Assembly: GCF_006711645.1 (NCBI RefSeq)
Contig: NZ_CP041247.1
Span: 1,302,001 to 1,366,000 of the forward strand
From: Klebsiella electrica
GTDB taxonomy: Bacteria > Pseudomonadota > Gammaproteobacteria > Enterobacterales > Enterobacteriaceae
Length of the DNA: 64,000 bases
Reading direction: 5' to 3'
Shown here: positions 7,859 through 14,881 of the stretch, in pieces
Position numbering within the stretch: position 1 is the stretch's first letter
How the letters are laid out: the number at the start of each line of letters is the position of its first letter
The notes under the pieces: model-generated
What the model saw: only the letters and a program-made list of their open reading frames with translations
Told to the model about the DNA's origin: nothing
Databases searched by the model: none
Made by a program: the position numbers and the translations under genes

Positions 7859-10800
7859 ATGAGTAATAATTTTGGTAATTATTACATTGAAATTGACGCT
7901 GATGTCTTACCGTTCCTCAAGGGGATGGACAAGGTACAGAGCACTCTTGATGCTCTTTCGGCTGATTCGAAAAATGGCAGTAAAGCCTTTGATAATTTGA
8001 GCTCGTCCGCATCTAGTGCCGGAACCTCATTTAGTGAACTTGCTGGCTACGCCCGCTCAATGGATAGCTCGCTCAAAACCTTAAACTCAAATGTGAATGC
8101 CATCACGCGGGCTATGCAGGAAGCTGGTTCAAGTGCCGGCGGCGCTGGTGCTGAGTTTACTAGGGCAGAGGCTATCCTTGAGAACCTGGGGAACCAATTG
8201 GCAATTCTCGACGAAGCCCAAGAAAACGGCGCACGTAGCGCAGCAATCCTCGCTGCACAGATCCGGGCGGGCTCGAAGGCCACCGATGAAGAGAAGCAGA
8301 AAATCGGCGAGCTTACCGGGCGACTCTATGACATGAAAACGGGAGTTGATACCGGAGCCAAAAGCCACGGCAACTGGAAAAACACCATGCAGCAGGCCGG
8401 GTATCAGGTTCAGGATTTTGTTGTGCAGGTTCAGGGTGGGCAGTCTGCGCTGGTGGCCTTTGCGCAGCAGGGCTCTCAGTTGGCCGGTGCTTTTGGCCCC
8501 GGCGGCGCTGTACTCGGTGCCGTTATCGCTATTGGTTCCGCGGTGGCCGGTACGCTTGTAGCGTCTCTGGGTAAGGGTAAGGATGCGATGGAAGCGCTTC
8601 AGGACGCCACGAAAACGCTCGACGATGTAATGACGGTATCGAGTAATGGCGTGGCGGCGCTATCAGATAAATATGCTGAAATGGCCCGTATTAACCTTTC
8701 TGTCGCAACAGCCATGAAAAAGCAGGCTGAGTTAGAGGTAAGCAATGCGCTGGCAAAGCTACCATCACAGATTAAAGATGTGACAACTGAGTTTATTACG
8801 TTGACTGACAGGATTACCTCCGGATTTTCTGGCGCATCTCCTAGCATTAAATTGTTCAACGCAAACCTGAAGTACCTCGGGGTTACAACAGACGATTATG
8901 GACAAGCAGTCCAGCAGGCCATGTCTAAAGGCCCGGATTTTCAGACAATAACTCTTTCAATGGCAGGTACAGTTGATGCGATAGCTGAGCGTTTTGGATG
9001 GACGAGCGATCAAGCTTTTCTATTCACTAAAAAACTCTCTGAGGTTAGCAATAAGGCAGCGCCGGCCACTGATGATCTAATAGCACTAAATAATATCATT
9101 TTAAGCAACGGAAGCAGTACGCAAAAAGGGAGTGAGCAAACAGCCATATACTCCCGAAAGATGTTAGATATGGCTAGCAGTGCGGTAACAGCAGAGGCAA
9201 AGCTGGCGCAACTACGAGCCATTACAATCAGCCTCAGCGACAGCCAGGCTAAGGCCTTGCAGCAGGCCCGCCAGGAGCTTTTCATCACTAAACAGACTGG
9301 AGAGGCCAAACAGCAGGCGCAGGCATGGCGTGACGCTGAACGGCAGGGGCTTAAAGCCGGTACGCAAGCTTTCAGAGAATACTATCAGGTTAAGCTCCAG
9401 ACATATAAGCAGCAGGAAGCCAACGCCGAAGCCGCTAAAAACGAGCGAAACGCACAGAGCGAAGCTAATTCGGCAGCAAAACAAGCAGGTACTCAGGCAG
9501 AACGGAATGCCCGTATCCTTGAGGATTATCAGCAGAAGGCGGCTTTGTCTGCTGACTCCACCAGCGACCTCTCCCGCGAGCAGGCGATACTGGCGGCGAA
9601 GCAAAAACTAATTAACCCAACGCCCCAGCAGGTCGCTCAGGTTGAAAGAGACGCAGCAGCGGCATGGGATAAGGCCGCTGCCCTGAAAGCACAGAATGCG
9701 GTTCCTGAGCGCAAGGAGAACGCCGACTATGCCGCCCAGCGTAAGGCACTCGACAGTCTGAAAGACCAGAATAACGCCAATGGTGAGCTGATAATCTCAC
9801 AGGAGCAGTACAACCGCGCCTCAGAGCAGTTGGAGGAGCAGCACCAGGTAAACCTCGCCAAAATCCGCGCACAACAGGTCGTGAGCCCGACGCAGGAGGC
9901 GCAGGGACAGATAGACCCAGTTCAACAACTGGCTAATCAGCACGCCCAACAAATCGCGTTAATACAGCAATTCGAGACACAGAAGGGCCAGCTAACCCAG
10001 CGCGGCATCGAGCTGATGAACGCGGCGAATAAACAGTATGAGCAGCAGCGAATCGCCGCGCAGTGGGAGATCTACCGCAATCAAAGCCTGAGTAATGAAG
10101 CGCTGGCGGCATCGTTTGATGCGCTGGCCGGGAATGCTTCTAACGCCCTTACCGGTGTGATAACGGGGAGTATGAGCGCTCAGGAGGCGATGCGATCTTT
10201 ATCCAGCACTGTGCTGAATAGCCTGATTAACTCCTTCGTCCAGATGGGCGTTGAGTGGGCTAAAAACGCCATTATGGGGGCTACCACTCAGCAGGCTGCC
10301 ATTATCGCCACTTCTGCGGTTCAAAATGCTGCCGTGGCTACTCAGGTTGGCGTTTCTACTGCCGCAGCCGCTACAACAACTGCTGCATGGACGCCTGCAG
10401 CGCTAATGGCATCGATAGCATCTATGGGTACTGCGGCTAAGATTGGCTTGGGTGCTTTACTCGGTGTTATGGCTATGGGTATTGCTGGCGGCCGTAAGAA
10501 TGGCGGCCCGGTATCATCCGGCAATATTTACCCTGTAGGCGAAGGAAACCTTCCGGAACTCATGCAGACCAGCAAAGGCCTTTTCATGATACCGGGTGAT
10601 GGCGGGAAGGTATTCAGCAACAAGGATGTGACAAGCGGCTCTCCGAGCATCAAGAGAGCGTCAACCGGTAAAGAATATCTCCCGGCATCCTCAGCATCAT
10701 CCAGCCAGGCGGAAAGCCGCACTGAACGACCGATACAGGTCAACATAACCCTTATCGACCAGACCACCGGCAACCAGCACAACATTACTGGCACTGACGC

Positions 10801-10924
10801 TTTCCAGCAAGGTGACGTGGTAACAGTTACTGGATTTCTCAATGACGTGGATACCGGCGGCCCAATGTCCACAGCGATCGCAGGTGCGCACGGGCTTAGA
10901 CGGCAGGCAAGGGGTGCCTTTTAA
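7859..10924 (+). CDS. lambda-type tail length tape-measure protein, full length
   Basis: 1021 aa. The N-terminus carries Ser/Asn-rich helices. The typical tape-measure block QAGYQVQDFVVQV..GGQSALVAFAQQGSQL..GAFGPGGAVLGAV lies at about residues 180-235, followed by long Gln/Ala/Glu-rich coiled coils (about 420-770). Hydrophobic helices (about 770-880) and a C-terminal GGRKNGGPVSSGNIYPVGEGNLPELM segment close the protein, as in gpH-like proteins that set siphophage tail length and are ejected with DNA. ATG 7859 is chosen over GTG 7853 because GAGG lies 6 nt before it. The frame is intact, yet no major tail, tail-tip or head genes are nearby. It may be a satellite function acting on a helper tail, or a prophage remnant. 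Confidence 0.88.
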   Translation: MSNNFGNYYIEIDADVLPFLKGMDKVQSTLDALSADSKNGSKAFDNLSSSASSAGTSFSELAGYARSMDSSLKTLNSNVNAITRAMQEAGSSAGGAGAEFTRAEAILENLGNQLAILDEAQENGARSAAILAAQIRAGSKATDEEKQKIGELTGRLYDMKTGVDTGAKSHGNWKNTMQQAGYQVQDFVVQVQGGQSALVAFAQQGSQLAGAFGPGGAVLGAVIAIGSAVAGTLVASLGKGKDAMEALQDATKTLDDVMTVSSNGVAALSDKYAEMARINLSVATAMKKQAELEVSNALAKLPSQIKDVTTEFITLTDRITSGFSGASPSIKLFNANLKYLGVTTDDYGQAVQQAMSKGPDFQTITLSMAGTVDAIAERFGWTSDQAFLFTKKLSEVSNKAAPATDDLIALNNIILSNGSSTQKGSEQTAIYSRKMLDMASSAVTAEAKLAQLRAITISLSDSQAKALQQARQELFITKQTGEAKQQAQAWRDAERQGLKAGTQAFREYYQVKLQTYKQQEANAEAAKNERNAQSEANSAAKQAGTQAERNARILEDYQQKAALSADSTSDLSREQAILAAKQKLINPTPQQVAQVERDAAAAWDKAAALKAQNAVPERKENADYAAQRKALDSLKDQNNANGELIISQEQYNRASEQLEEQHQVNLAKIRAQQVVSPTQEAQGQIDPVQQLANQHAQQIALIQQFETQKGQLTQRGIELMNAANKQYEQQRIAAQWEIYRNQSLSNEALAASFDALAGNASNALTGVITGSMSAQEAMRSLSSTVLNSLINSFVQMGVEWAKNAIMGATTQQAAIIATSAVQNAAVATQVGVSTAAAATTTAAWTPAALMASIASMGTAAKIGLGALLGVMAMGIAGGRKNGGPVSSGNIYPVGEGNLPELMQTSKGLFMIPGDGGKVFSNKDVTSGSPSIKRASTGKEYLPASSASSSQAESRTERPIQVNITLIDQTTGNQHNITGTDAFQQGDVVTVTGFLNDVDTGGPMSTAIAGAHGLRRQARGAF

Positions 10925-10934
10925 TGTGCCCTAA

Positions 10935-10957
10935 GGGGGGAGGTAAACCCTCTCCCC
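10935..10957 (+). other. GC-rich hairpin after the tape-measure gene
   Basis: A G6-A-GG / CCCTCTCCCCC imperfect stem with a TAAA loop lies 11 bp past the stop. It lacks a T-run on the plus strand, so it is more likely an mRNA 3'-stabilising structure than an intrinsic terminator. Confidence 0.4.
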
Positions 10958-11069
10958 CATGCTTTACAGGACTGCCAGTTTAAGAGCATTTTCACCCGTC
11001 GGAAATAAGAACTTTTTTTCGCGTGAACGCAGCCAGTAAACAACCTACCCCATGAGAGGGTGACAAAAG

Positions 11070-11375
11070 TTGACATCGAAAGGCGATCCCGTGACTAACG
11101 ACGAAAAGCGAAAACTATACCGTGCGTGGGCTGATGATATCGGCGGCGGAACACCTTTCCCGGACGCCTGCAGGGATATGACGTGCGGAGCGACGACGAG
11201 GAAAGGGACACCGTGCAAAATGACGGCGCTCTACGCTTCTGGGCGCTGCAAGTTACACGGTGGCATGAGCACCGGCGCAAAGACGCCAGAGGGTAAGGCC
11301 CGGCAATTAGAGGGATTCCGCCGCTGGCTGGAGAGAAAGCGGCAGGCCACCAGCCAGGGTGACAATACGCAGTAA
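11070..11375 (+). CDS. HGGxxTG-motif phage protein (zinc-binding-like)
   Basis: 101 aa. The segment CGATTRKGTPCKMTAL..GRCKLHGGMSTGAKTPEG has the conserved Cys/His pattern and HGGxSTG motif of small phage proteins of unknown function, often near packaging or tail genes. Two starts are possible: TTG 11070 behind GAGAGGGTG, or GTG 11091 behind AAAGG; the conserved part is in both. A TTGACA at 11070-11075 could be a -35 element. It stands between the tape-measure and gp10-like genes. Confidence 0.65.
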   Translation: MTSKGDPVTNDEKRKLYRAWADDIGGGTPFPDACRDMTCGATTRKGTPCKMTALYASGRCKLHGGMSTGAKTPEGKARQLEGFRRWLERKRQATSQGDNTQ

Positions 11376-11442
11376 AGTTCGCGCTGATGGTACGCTGTAC
11401 GCAGAAAGGTACGCAGCAGAATGGAGCTTTTTGCTGCGCGTA
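11366..11442 (+). repeat. TACGC repeats and hairpin upstream of the gp10-like gene
   Basis: Direct TACGC copies start at 11366, 11391, 11398 and 11410, with an inverted GCGTA at 11438. GGTACGCAGCA pairs with TGCTGCG-CG-TACC (two-base bulge) to form a hairpin at about 11408-11444, directly before the gp10-like gene. It could be a regulator-binding array or a leader structure. Confidence 0.45.
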
Positions 11443-11466
11443 CCTGGTAGAGATAAGAGGTGAAAA

Positions 11467-11838
11467 ATGGGTATTAAAGGCAGGGGCATGAACAACATCC
11501 GGCGCAACATGAATGCGCTGGTGAGGGACATTACTGGGCGGCGCTTACCTCGCGCAATGACAGCCGCTTTGCATGAGGCCGGACTCGTAGCCGCAATCTA
11601 TACGCCAGTTGATACCAGCACGCTGATTAACTCGCAGTTTAAAGAGGTCATCACTAACGGGACGCGCATCACTGGACGCATCGGATATTCAGCAAATTAC
11701 GCAATCTATGTAGCAGATCCGAACATCCCGCAGAAATTCACCCTCCCCAGGGCCAGGAAAGAGTTTCTACAGCAGGGTGTTGCTGATGCTAAACCGCAGA
11801 TGGCGGCGGCTTTCCAACGGGAGTTGTCAAAGCGCTGA
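11467..11838 (+). CDS. HK97 gp10-like tail (neck/tail completion) protein
   Basis: 123 aa. The pattern IYTPVDTSTLINSQF..GRIGYSANYAIYVADP..PRARKEFLQQG is that of the HK97 gp10-like family, found at the head-tail/tail-completion position of siphophages. An RBS-like AGAGGTG lies before the ATG. In ordinary siphophages this gene precedes the tape-measure gene by several genes; here it follows it with two non-structural genes alongside. The likely role is interaction with a tail terminus; whether it works on a helper virion is inference. Confidence 0.7.
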   Translation: MGIKGRGMNNIRRNMNALVRDITGRRLPRAMTAALHEAGLVAAIYTPVDTSTLINSQFKEVITNGTRITGRIGYSANYAIYVADPNIPQKFTLPRARKEFLQQGVADAKPQMAAAFQRELSKR

Positions 11839-11892
11839 TTGTTCAGAAAACGAAACCGATACATGCGCAGCAGTTGCTTACCCAATGAGTAG

Positions 11893-11967
11893 TTAACAAT
11901 TGTTAAGGTTCTAGCGACGATTATTAGGCCGTATTCGCAGTGACCAATTGTGCACTACTCATATAAT
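11893..11967 (+). promoter_or_regulatory. palindrome and -10 element before the zinc-ribbon gene
   Basis: The perfect 14-bp palindrome TTAACAATTGTTAA (11893-11906) is followed by a TATAAT (11962-11967) 44 bp before the start codon, in an AT-rich leader. No good -35 is visible, so activation by a protein bound to the palindrome is possible. Confidence 0.4.
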
Positions 11968-12010
11968 TTCGTATTCATTTGCGGATTTTTTTTAGCAGAG
12001 ATCTGAGTCA

Positions 12011-12640
12011 ATGAGAGAGCAGACGCGGGTTTACACCTCTGCGCTACCACGGATTAACCTCCAGTTTCTGGCAGATATGCAAAGAAAGCTGGTGGATTCG
12101 AGCCAAAAAACACAGATTTTTTGTGATACCGAGAGCGGAAGGGTGTACTTCTCGATGGTCTCCGGTGGCTACAGCGCGACAATCAACGGAGTAATGCGGG
12201 TTATTGGCATCACGATCACCCGGGCAGGTTTTGGCTATCGGCGATGGTACATTTGCCCGCATTGTGGTGGCCGGGTTGCGAAATTATTTATTGGCCGGAA
12301 GGATATAGGGTGTCGTAAATGCTGGAGCCTTCACTATGCCAGCCAGAGTGAAGATGAGATCGCTCGCTTACGGCGCAGTGTGTGGAAGCAGAGGCATGAT
12401 CTATGGGGGGATGATTACCTACCCGCGGGCAGCCTGCTAAATAGCCCGCTCAAGTTTCCGAAGCCTCCCGGCATGAGATGGGATACCTTCGAGAAAAAGC
12501 GCTCTCGACTGCTAAAGACTGAATCAGCTTATTGGCGGTTGAAAGAACCGAGAGACGCTAAAGGGTTTGCCAGGGTGATACACAAAGCGGAGGCGTCAAT
12601 TCGGTCATTTGAACGGGCATCGAAAAAGGCTACCCCATGA
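12011..12640 (+). CDS. zinc-ribbon protein of unknown function
   Basis: 209 aa. A zinc ribbon is formed by CPHC (about residue 86) and CRKC (about residue 106), followed by WSLHYASQSEDE, a signature seen in uncharacterised phage/plasmid proteins. The C-terminal half is basic and helical, rich in Arg/Lys, probably nucleic-acid binding. There is no clear RBS at the ATG. It is monocistronic behind an AT-rich promoter region. Confidence 0.65.
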   Translation: MREQTRVYTSALPRINLQFLADMQRKLVDSSQKTQIFCDTESGRVYFSMVSGGYSATINGVMRVIGITITRAGFGYRRWYICPHCGGRVAKLFIGRKDIGCRKCWSLHYASQSEDEIARLRRSVWKQRHDLWGDDYLPAGSLLNSPLKFPKPPGMRWDTFEKKRSRLLKTESAYWRLKEPRDAKGFARVIHKAEASIRSFERASKKATP

Positions 12641-12768
12641 GCACGCTAAGATTGCCCTAACGCTTACCCCATGATCACGGCACGATAAAGAGCGCCACCG
12701 CCGCAGGTTGAGCGCACAAGCCTACCAGTGGAAGAAGCCCGCCGCGCCGCGCAGATAAACCAGAGTCC

Positions 12769-13197
12769 CTATCGTAGCGCCGCTGAGAGCTTCTCAGCGT
12801 TGCGCCCCTGACGCTTCCAGGCGCTGTAAATGTCCTTATCCCACGCCTTGCCCGCTTTAGTCTGATAACCGGCCTCATTGAGCCGCTCAGCGATAATGCG
12901 GCCATTGTCGAACCCTTCCCTGATAGTGTCAGCAACAATCCCGATTACAGCCGCTTCATTGTACAGGGTCGGCGGAATCCCCTGCTTACCACCCGCCAGC
13001 GCAGCAGCCGCCACTTCCATTCGCTCCACCAGCTCAAGCATGCGCAGCTGTGGGTTGCTCTCCGGCTGGTTCAGTTTGCTGCGCAGGGCATCGAGCAGCC
13101 ACGCTGTTTTGTCACCGCCCGCCGCCGCTACAGCCTGATTAAATGCGCCATGCAATTCAGCCGGAACGCGGAATGCTACCAGATTGGATTTGCTCAT
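12769..13197 (-). CDS. ribbon-helix-helix DNA-binding regulator
   Basis: 142 aa. The N-terminal 45 residues (SNLVAFRVPAELHGAFNQAV..KTAWLLDAL) have the beta-strand/two-helix pattern of CopG/Arc-type RHH proteins. The C-terminus (IAERLNEAGYQTKAGKAWDKDIYSAWKR) resembles the helix-turn-helix region of recombinase-like domains. It is transcribed against the rest of the element. Its promoter region carries several GTATA half-sites, two of which recur at the tape-measure promoter, so it is probably an autoregulated repressor of the element's late or morphogenetic operon. The next element gene (Abi) is divergent. Confidence 0.7.
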   Translation of the reverse strand: MSKSNLVAFRVPAELHGAFNQAVAAAGGDKTAWLLDALRSKLNQPESNPQLRMLELVERMEVAAAALAGGKQGIPPTLYNEAAVIGIVADTIREGFDNGRIIAERLNEAGYQTKAGKAWDKDIYSAWKRQGRNAEKLSAALR

Positions 13198-13226
13198 GAG
13201 GGGCCGCCATATCAGTATTTTCGGTC

Positions 13227-13259
13227 TATACAGTATACCACTGTATAACGATGTTATAC
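13227..13259 (-). promoter_or_regulatory. operator array and promoter of the RHH regulator
   Basis: TATACAG-N7-CTGTATA (13227-13247) and GTATAAC-GAT-GTTATAC (13243-13259) are perfect overlapping inverted repeats 30-62 bp before the start. Read on the minus strand they include TATACT/TATAGA -10-like hexamers, so bound protein would block transcription. The stretch 13233-13249 resembles 7321-7338. Confidence 0.6.
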
Positions 13260-13404
13260 GATGATTTGTGTGGATAACTTATTGATTTTAAATCTGACTT
13301 TTACTATGTGGTTTGCACTCTGTTTCGAAGGATTTGACCTGAATGGGGGCGCTAATAGTATATTTATTTGTATATCGTTAGTGTTATTGATAGATAAAAA
13401 CAAT

Positions 13405-13437
13405 AAACACAATAGATTGTGTTTTATGAAATAGAAT
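13405..13437 (+). promoter_or_regulatory. inverted repeat and -10 of the putative Abi-associated ncRNA
   Basis: AAACACAAT-AG-ATTGTGTTT (13405-13424) is a perfect 9-bp inverted repeat, followed by TAGAAT (13432-13437), a five-of-six match to TATAAT. Initiation would be near 13444, immediately before the structured RNA. No consensus -35 is seen; the palindrome sits at that place. Confidence 0.45.
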
Positions 13438-13443
13438 CAACAT

Positions 13444-13587
13444 CATGTGGTGTAATGTGACTGTGAACGGTACTGTTTTAGTACTGAACCACAATAGTCA
13501 CTATTGACAATTTTCCACTAGAAGATAAATTTAGTCTAACACACCCGCCAGGCCTCTCAACGATGCCCAAATTGGCGGGTTTTTTTT
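13444..13587 (+). ncRNA. candidate pseudoknotted ncRNA upstream of the Abi_2/AbiF gene
   Basis: Three helices can be drawn: A, 13446-13451 with 13488-13493 (6 bp); B, 13457-13464 with 13494-13501 (8 bp including one GU); and hairpin C, 13468-13474 with 13480-13486 around GTTTT. A and B cross, giving a compact H-type pseudoknot enclosing hairpin C. A 40-nt tail leads to a strong terminator at 13543-13587. The RNA would be about 140 nt and end 21 bp before the toxin-like gene. AbiF-family genes are known to have structured RNAs just upstream (the Rfam abiF motif); whether this one belongs to that motif needs a covariance search. Confidence 0.6.
13543..13587 (+). terminator. intrinsic terminator between ncRNA and Abi gene
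   Basis: ACCCGCCA (13543-13550) pairs perfectly with TGGCGGGT (13573-13580), followed by eight T. It would separate a short RNA from the mRNA of the Abi gene, with read-through setting toxin level, as in type III toxin-antitoxin loci. Confidence 0.85.
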
Positions 13588-13608
13588 GTCCTAGATTTGA
13601 GGGTTAGG

Positions 13609-14640
13609 ATGGGAGCCTTTAGTAAGCCCGCTATGTCTCTGCAAGAACATCTGGAGCAGTGGAAAGCTCGTGGATTGGACGTTCCTGATGAAGACCGGGC
13701 GGTAAGGTATCTCTCTTTCATTAGCTATTATCGCCTGTCAGCTTACGCTATTCCATTTTGCATTCCTGGTGATGAAAAGCATACATTTAAAACAAATATC
13801 AGTTTTGATGATGTTCTCGCGCTGTATGTGTTTGATAGAGAGCTGCGCCTCTTAATTATGGATGCGATCGAGCGTGTTGAAGTCGCTGTCCGTGCCAACC
13901 TATGTAATCACATGGCAGTTACGTACGGCAACAATCCATTCTGGTATCTGGATGAAGCACATTTTAAAAGAGAGTATGGTCACAAGCGGCTTTTATCTGA
14001 TTTAGAAAAGCAGTTAGATGACGAGCGGAAGCGATATGAAAATGATGTGAGGCATCTGGAAAAAAGGAAAGGCCTGTCAGCAGAGCAGAAGGCATCCATA
14101 ACAGCAAACCTTCAAAAGGAAACCTTTCTGAGGCATTACATTTGCAAATACGACAGCCCAAGGCTTCCTCCATGCTGGATGATGGTTGAAATGCTAACAT
14201 GGGGAAGCTTGTCACACCTTTATGCAGGCTTGATCCGCGTATCAGATCAAAAGGTCATAGCGACAAACTTGGGCTGTAATGCTGAACTGCTCGTGTCGTG
14301 GTTGAAGTCTTTCAATACAATTAGAAATCACTGTGCCCACCATAGTCGGCTTTGGAACAGAGAATTTGGCCTAAGCATCAAAATTCCAAATTCTGATAGA
14401 GTTCGCTGGTTAAAGAATACCCCCCAACTTTCCGATCGTCAGATTCGATATGAGAAAAGGCTTTATCCTATACTGGCTGCTTTACAATGCTTACTGTATA
14501 CGATTAGCCCCTCATCAACATGGGCGCTGAGGCTGAAAGATTTACTGTCGAGATTTTCTCAAGTATCCCTGGCCCATATGGGAATACCATCTAACTGGAT
14601 GGAAGATGAGTTTTGGGCTGATGCGCTAGCGAACCAGTGA
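13609..14640 (+). CDS. Abi_2 (AbiD/AbiF-like) HEPN abortive-infection protein
   Basis: 343 aa. The N-terminal block SFISYYRLSAYAIPF is the hallmark of the Abi_2 family. R239-N-H-C-A-H244 forms an R-x4-H HEPN ribonuclease motif (IRNHCAHHSRLWN). ATG 13609 behind GAGGG is preferred to TTG 13597, which directly follows the terminator T-run. The gene is AT-richer than the replication module and sits just inside the integrase, the place where P4-like satellites carry interchangeable anti-phage genes. The product probably cleaves RNA on phage infection, held in check by the upstream RNA. Both points are inferred from family and context. Confidence 0.85.
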   Translation: MGAFSKPAMSLQEHLEQWKARGLDVPDEDRAVRYLSFISYYRLSAYAIPFCIPGDEKHTFKTNISFDDVLALYVFDRELRLLIMDAIERVEVAVRANLCNHMAVTYGNNPFWYLDEAHFKREYGHKRLLSDLEKQLDDERKRYENDVRHLEKRKGLSAEQKASITANLQKETFLRHYICKYDSPRLPPCWMMVEMLTWGSLSHLYAGLIRVSDQKVIATNLGCNAELLVSWLKSFNTIRNHCAHHSRLWNREFGLSIKIPNSDRVRWLKNTPQLSDRQIRYEKRLYPILAALQCLLYTISPSSTWALRLKDLLSRFSQVSLAHMGIPSNWMEDEFWADALANQ

Positions 14641-14688
14641 TGGGTTACGTGATAAAAAGAGTATGGGAATGAGGAGCCAATCCACAAT

Positions 14689-14808
14689 GTTGGTTCAACT
14701 CGCCAAATGTTGGTTCAAAATAGGGTAGTGTTGGTTCAATTTTTTGAAAAATACTCAAACAAAACAATGGTCTTTACGTTTTGAGGCAACTGAACCAACC
14801 GAACCAAC
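14689..14808 (+). repeat. iteron cluster 2 (GTTGGTTCA / TGAACCAAC), candidate crr
   Basis: Exact GTTGGTTCA at 14689, 14709 and 14730, an A/T-rich spacer, then TGAACCAAC at 14791 and the one-mismatch CGAACCAAC at 14800, abutting. The order (forward repeats, A/T-rich spacer, abutting reverse repeats) copies cluster 1. It lies in the gap between the Abi gene and int. Confidence 0.78.
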
Positions 14809-14881
14809 ACATTTTGCATGTATATAGAGAAATTTTTACCAAACTTACAGAAGGAGATCAGCACACCATCGCGAGGCGGAT

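Noticed and set aside
7818..7861. Slippery T-TTA-AAA-AAA run just before the tape-measure gene, as in the lambda G/GT frameshift
   Set aside because: The -1 frame closes after about a dozen codons and would not give a GT-like extension; the upstream protein does not resemble lambda G.
10935..10957. Intrinsic terminator of the tape-measure operon
   Set aside because: The stem is stable but no T-run follows on the plus strand.
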